Source: Clostridiales bacterium (GTDB taxonomy: Bacteria; Bacillota; Clostridia; Saccharofermentanales; UBA5734). From it: a stretch of DNA of 7,986 nucleotides. Position 1 is the stretch's first letter; each line of letters begins with the position of its first letter. Of the stretch, positions 6,757-7,986 are shown piece after piece. Under the pieces are notes generated by a model. That model did no database searches. It had not been told where the DNA came from and saw only the letters and a list, made by a program, of their open reading frames with translations. The translations under genes were made by a program, and so were the position numbers. The DNA lies in contig DMJC01000102.1 in assembly GCA_003451915.1 (NCBI GenBank), forward strand, positions 1 to 7,986, given 5' to 3'.

Positions 6757-7110
6757 ATGACCAGAGTAAAAAGATCCATCAGGACAAAAGCACGCCACAA
6801 GAAAATCCTCAAGCTGGCTAAGGGCTTTTTTGGCCACAAGAGCAAGCTGTTCAAGGTTGCCAACCAGCAGGTGATGAAATCGTTAAGCTACGCTTACCGT
6901 GATCGCCGCAACAAAAAGCGCGAGTTCCGCAAACTGTGGATCACCCGCATCAATGCCGCCGCCCGCCTGAACGGACTGTCATACAGCCGCTTCATGAATG
7001 GCCTTTCACGCGCGCAGATCTCCCTGGACCGCAAGGTTCTGGCTGACATCGCCGTTAAAGATCCGGCCGGTTTCACTGCACTCTGCCAGAAGGCCAAAGC
7101 TGCGCTCTAA
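6757..7110 (+). CDS. rplT: 50S ribosomal protein bL20
   Basis: The 117-residue product has the normal length of bL20, which binds 23S rRNA early in large-subunit assembly and, in well-studied bacteria, also represses its own operon through the leader mRNA. The very basic N-terminal extension ([23 protein letters not shown] at about 2-24) is followed by the globular C-terminal RNA-binding domain, with [20 protein letters not shown] at about 58-77 and a segment [21 protein letters not shown] at about 79-99. The start ATG at 6757 follows GGGAGG (6743-6748) with 8 nt spacing; the ATG at 6752 is out of frame. It is the last gene of the operon and is followed by an intrinsic terminator. It is the likely effector of the leader switch at 5816-5952. 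Confidence 0.97.
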   Translation: MTRVKRSIRTKARHKKILKLAKGFFGHKSKLFKVANQQVMKSLSYAYRDRRNKKREFRKLWITRINAAARLNGLSYSRFMNGLSRAQISLDRKVLADIAVKDPAGFTALCQKAKAAL

Positions 7111-7134
7111 GCAGATCAATAAGTTTTTCACATG

Positions 7135-7159
7135 AGGACGGGTTGACGCCCGTCCTTTT
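7135..7159 (+). terminator. Intrinsic terminator after rplT
   Basis: AGGACGGG (7135-7142) pairs perfectly with CCCGTCCT (7149-7156) around a 6-base loop. The final T of the stem starts a short TTTT run (7156-7159), followed by GTCT. The GC-rich 8-bp stem and its position 24 nt after the rplT stop mark the end of the infC operon. The T-run is short, so some read-through into the methyltransferase gene is possible. Confidence 0.85.
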
Positions 7160-7178
7160 GTCTATTAACGTGATAAAT

Positions 7179-7986
7179 ATGATGAAACGCATTGAAAGCC
7201 GCGATAATCCAACCTTCAAGGGCATAGCCGATTTGCGGCAAGCCAGGCACAGCCGGGAAGACCGGCTGATTTTCCTGGAAGGTGCGAGACTTTGCCAGGA
7301 TGCGCTGTTGTCCGGGGCATCACCGGTTTTTGCACTGTTTTCCGATACAGGAGAGTCTTCGCCGATGATTGCCGGCCTGCGGGCTTTACTGCCGGCCGAT
7401 GCAACGGTGATCAGCTTGCCGGACCGGTTGTTCAACATGCTGTGTGACACGCAGCAGCCCCAGGGAATAGCTCTGGTCTGCCAGTCGCCGCTGATTGAAA
7501 AACCCATCGGACCACCGGCTGCTATGGGGTTGTATTTAATTGCTGAAGGTATTCAGGATCCTGGCAACCTGGGGACCATGATCAGGACGGCCGATGCCTT
7601 TGCTTTCGATGGCGTGATTCTGACCGAAGGAACGGTCTATCCTTTTAATGATAAAGTTCTGCGGGCAGCAATGGGCTCCTGTTTTCACATTCCCTTGCTG
7701 GAAATGCAAGATATCAGCATAATCATGGCCTGGCTGAACCAAAATCCGACTGGATGCTCTTTACTGGCCGCCGATATGGATGGACAGGCGAGCTTGCCAG
7801 ATGATTTGCCCCTGCCGGCTGCGTTGATCATCGGTAATGAAGGACGCGGCATTTCCGGGCAGGCCAGGCAGTTCTGCACATGGCGCATCAGCATCCCGAT
7901 GCCGGGTCGGGCCGAGTCCTTGAATGCTGCGGCGGCGGCTGCCATCCTGAGCCACGATTTAATGCTCAAACGATTTACATTACAGG
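7179..7986 (+). CDS. SpoU/TrmH-family RNA 2'-O-methyltransferase (RlmB/YsgA-like), 3' truncated by the window edge
   Basis: The frame starts at tandem ATGs (7179 and 7182) and is still open at the window end after 269 codons. Enzymes of this SPOUT family use S-adenosylmethionine to methylate ribose 2'-OH groups in rRNA or tRNA. The three SpoU motifs are present: IQDPGNLGTMIRTAD at 125-139 (Asn130 and catalytic-type Arg136), IIGNEGRGIS at 217-226, and IPMPGRAESLNAAAAAAIL from 239 (Asn249). The N-terminal part, with RLIFLEGARLCQDAL at about 29-43, fits the small SpoU substrate-binding domain. Related proteins are about 250-275 residues, so only a few residues should be missing. The RNA target (23S rRNA, tRNA or other) cannot be told. 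No clear Shine-Dalgarno precedes the start. A methyltransferase of this type often follows rplT in Firmicutes, but here the rplT terminator lies between. Confidence 0.92.
   Translation, partial: MMKRIESRDNPTFKGIADLRQARHSREDRLIFLEGARLCQDALLSGASPVFALFSDTGESSPMIAGLRALLPADATVISLPDRLFNMLCDTQQPQGIALVCQSPLIEKPIGPPAAMGLYLIAEGIQDPGNLGTMIRTADAFAFDGVILTEGTVYPFNDKVLRAAMGSCFHIPLLEMQDISIIMAWLNQNPTGCSLLAADMDGQASLPDDLPLPAALIIGNEGRGISGQARQFCTWRISIPMPGRAESLNAAAAAAILSHDLMLKRFTLQ

Noticed and set aside
7143..7171. Promoter for the methyltransferase using TTGACG in the rplT terminator loop
   Set aside because: At 17-bp spacing the -10 would be TAACGT, a poor match; TATTAA is only 14 bp away.
1..7986. Undescribed multi-gene system (defence, mobile or biosynthetic)
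   Set aside because: Every gene belongs to a familiar housekeeping family in a conserved order. No transposase, integrase, toxin-antitoxin pair or unknown gene cluster is visible.

Overview
The window looks like a housekeeping region of a bacterial chromosome, most likely from a member of the Firmicutes (Bacillota), probably a clostridial lineage with moderate GC (about 50-55% by eye). This rests on two conserved gene neighbourhoods lying side by side: glmU-pth-mfd, and infC-rpmI-rplT followed by a SpoU-family RNA methyltransferase. The infC leader also carries a transcription attenuator of the type expected for Firmicute L20 autoregulation. The placement is inferred from gene order and protein motifs only; no 16S or other strong taxonomic marker is present.

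Layout. Positions 1-252 hold the 3' end of glmU (+). pth (278-859, +) and mfd (861-4382, +) follow closely enough for pth and mfd to be translationally coupled. A strongly structured heptanucleotide tract (4379-4506) fills the space between mfd and a convergent gene for a class I/II PLP-dependent aminotransferase (4508-5686, -). A divergent intergenic region (5687-5952) holds a good sigma-A promoter (TTGACA-N17-TAGAAT), two short palindromes, and a leader of about 137 nt that ends in an intrinsic terminator with a competing antiterminator pairing. The operon infC (5953-6480), rpmI (6514-6711), rplT (6757-7110) follows and closes with an intrinsic terminator (7135-7159). A TrmH/RlmB-type 2'-O-methyltransferase gene starts at about 7179 and runs off the right edge.

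How the genes work together. The right-hand operon makes translation initiation factor IF3 and the 50S proteins bL35 and bL20; its leader probably lets bL20 switch off its own operon. The next gene probably methylates rRNA or tRNA, so it fits the ribosome theme. On the left, GlmU supplies UDP-GlcNAc for cell-wall synthesis, Pth recycles peptidyl-tRNA, and Mfd couples transcription to DNA repair; these are grouped by conserved order rather than by one pathway. The aminotransferase is an amino-acid metabolism enzyme whose substrate cannot be read from sequence.

I found no mobile element, CRISPR array, tRNA or rRNA, and no defence or otherwise novel multi-gene system. The most noteworthy features are non-coding: the heptad inverted-repeat tract at 4379-4506 and the infC leader attenuator at 5816-5952.
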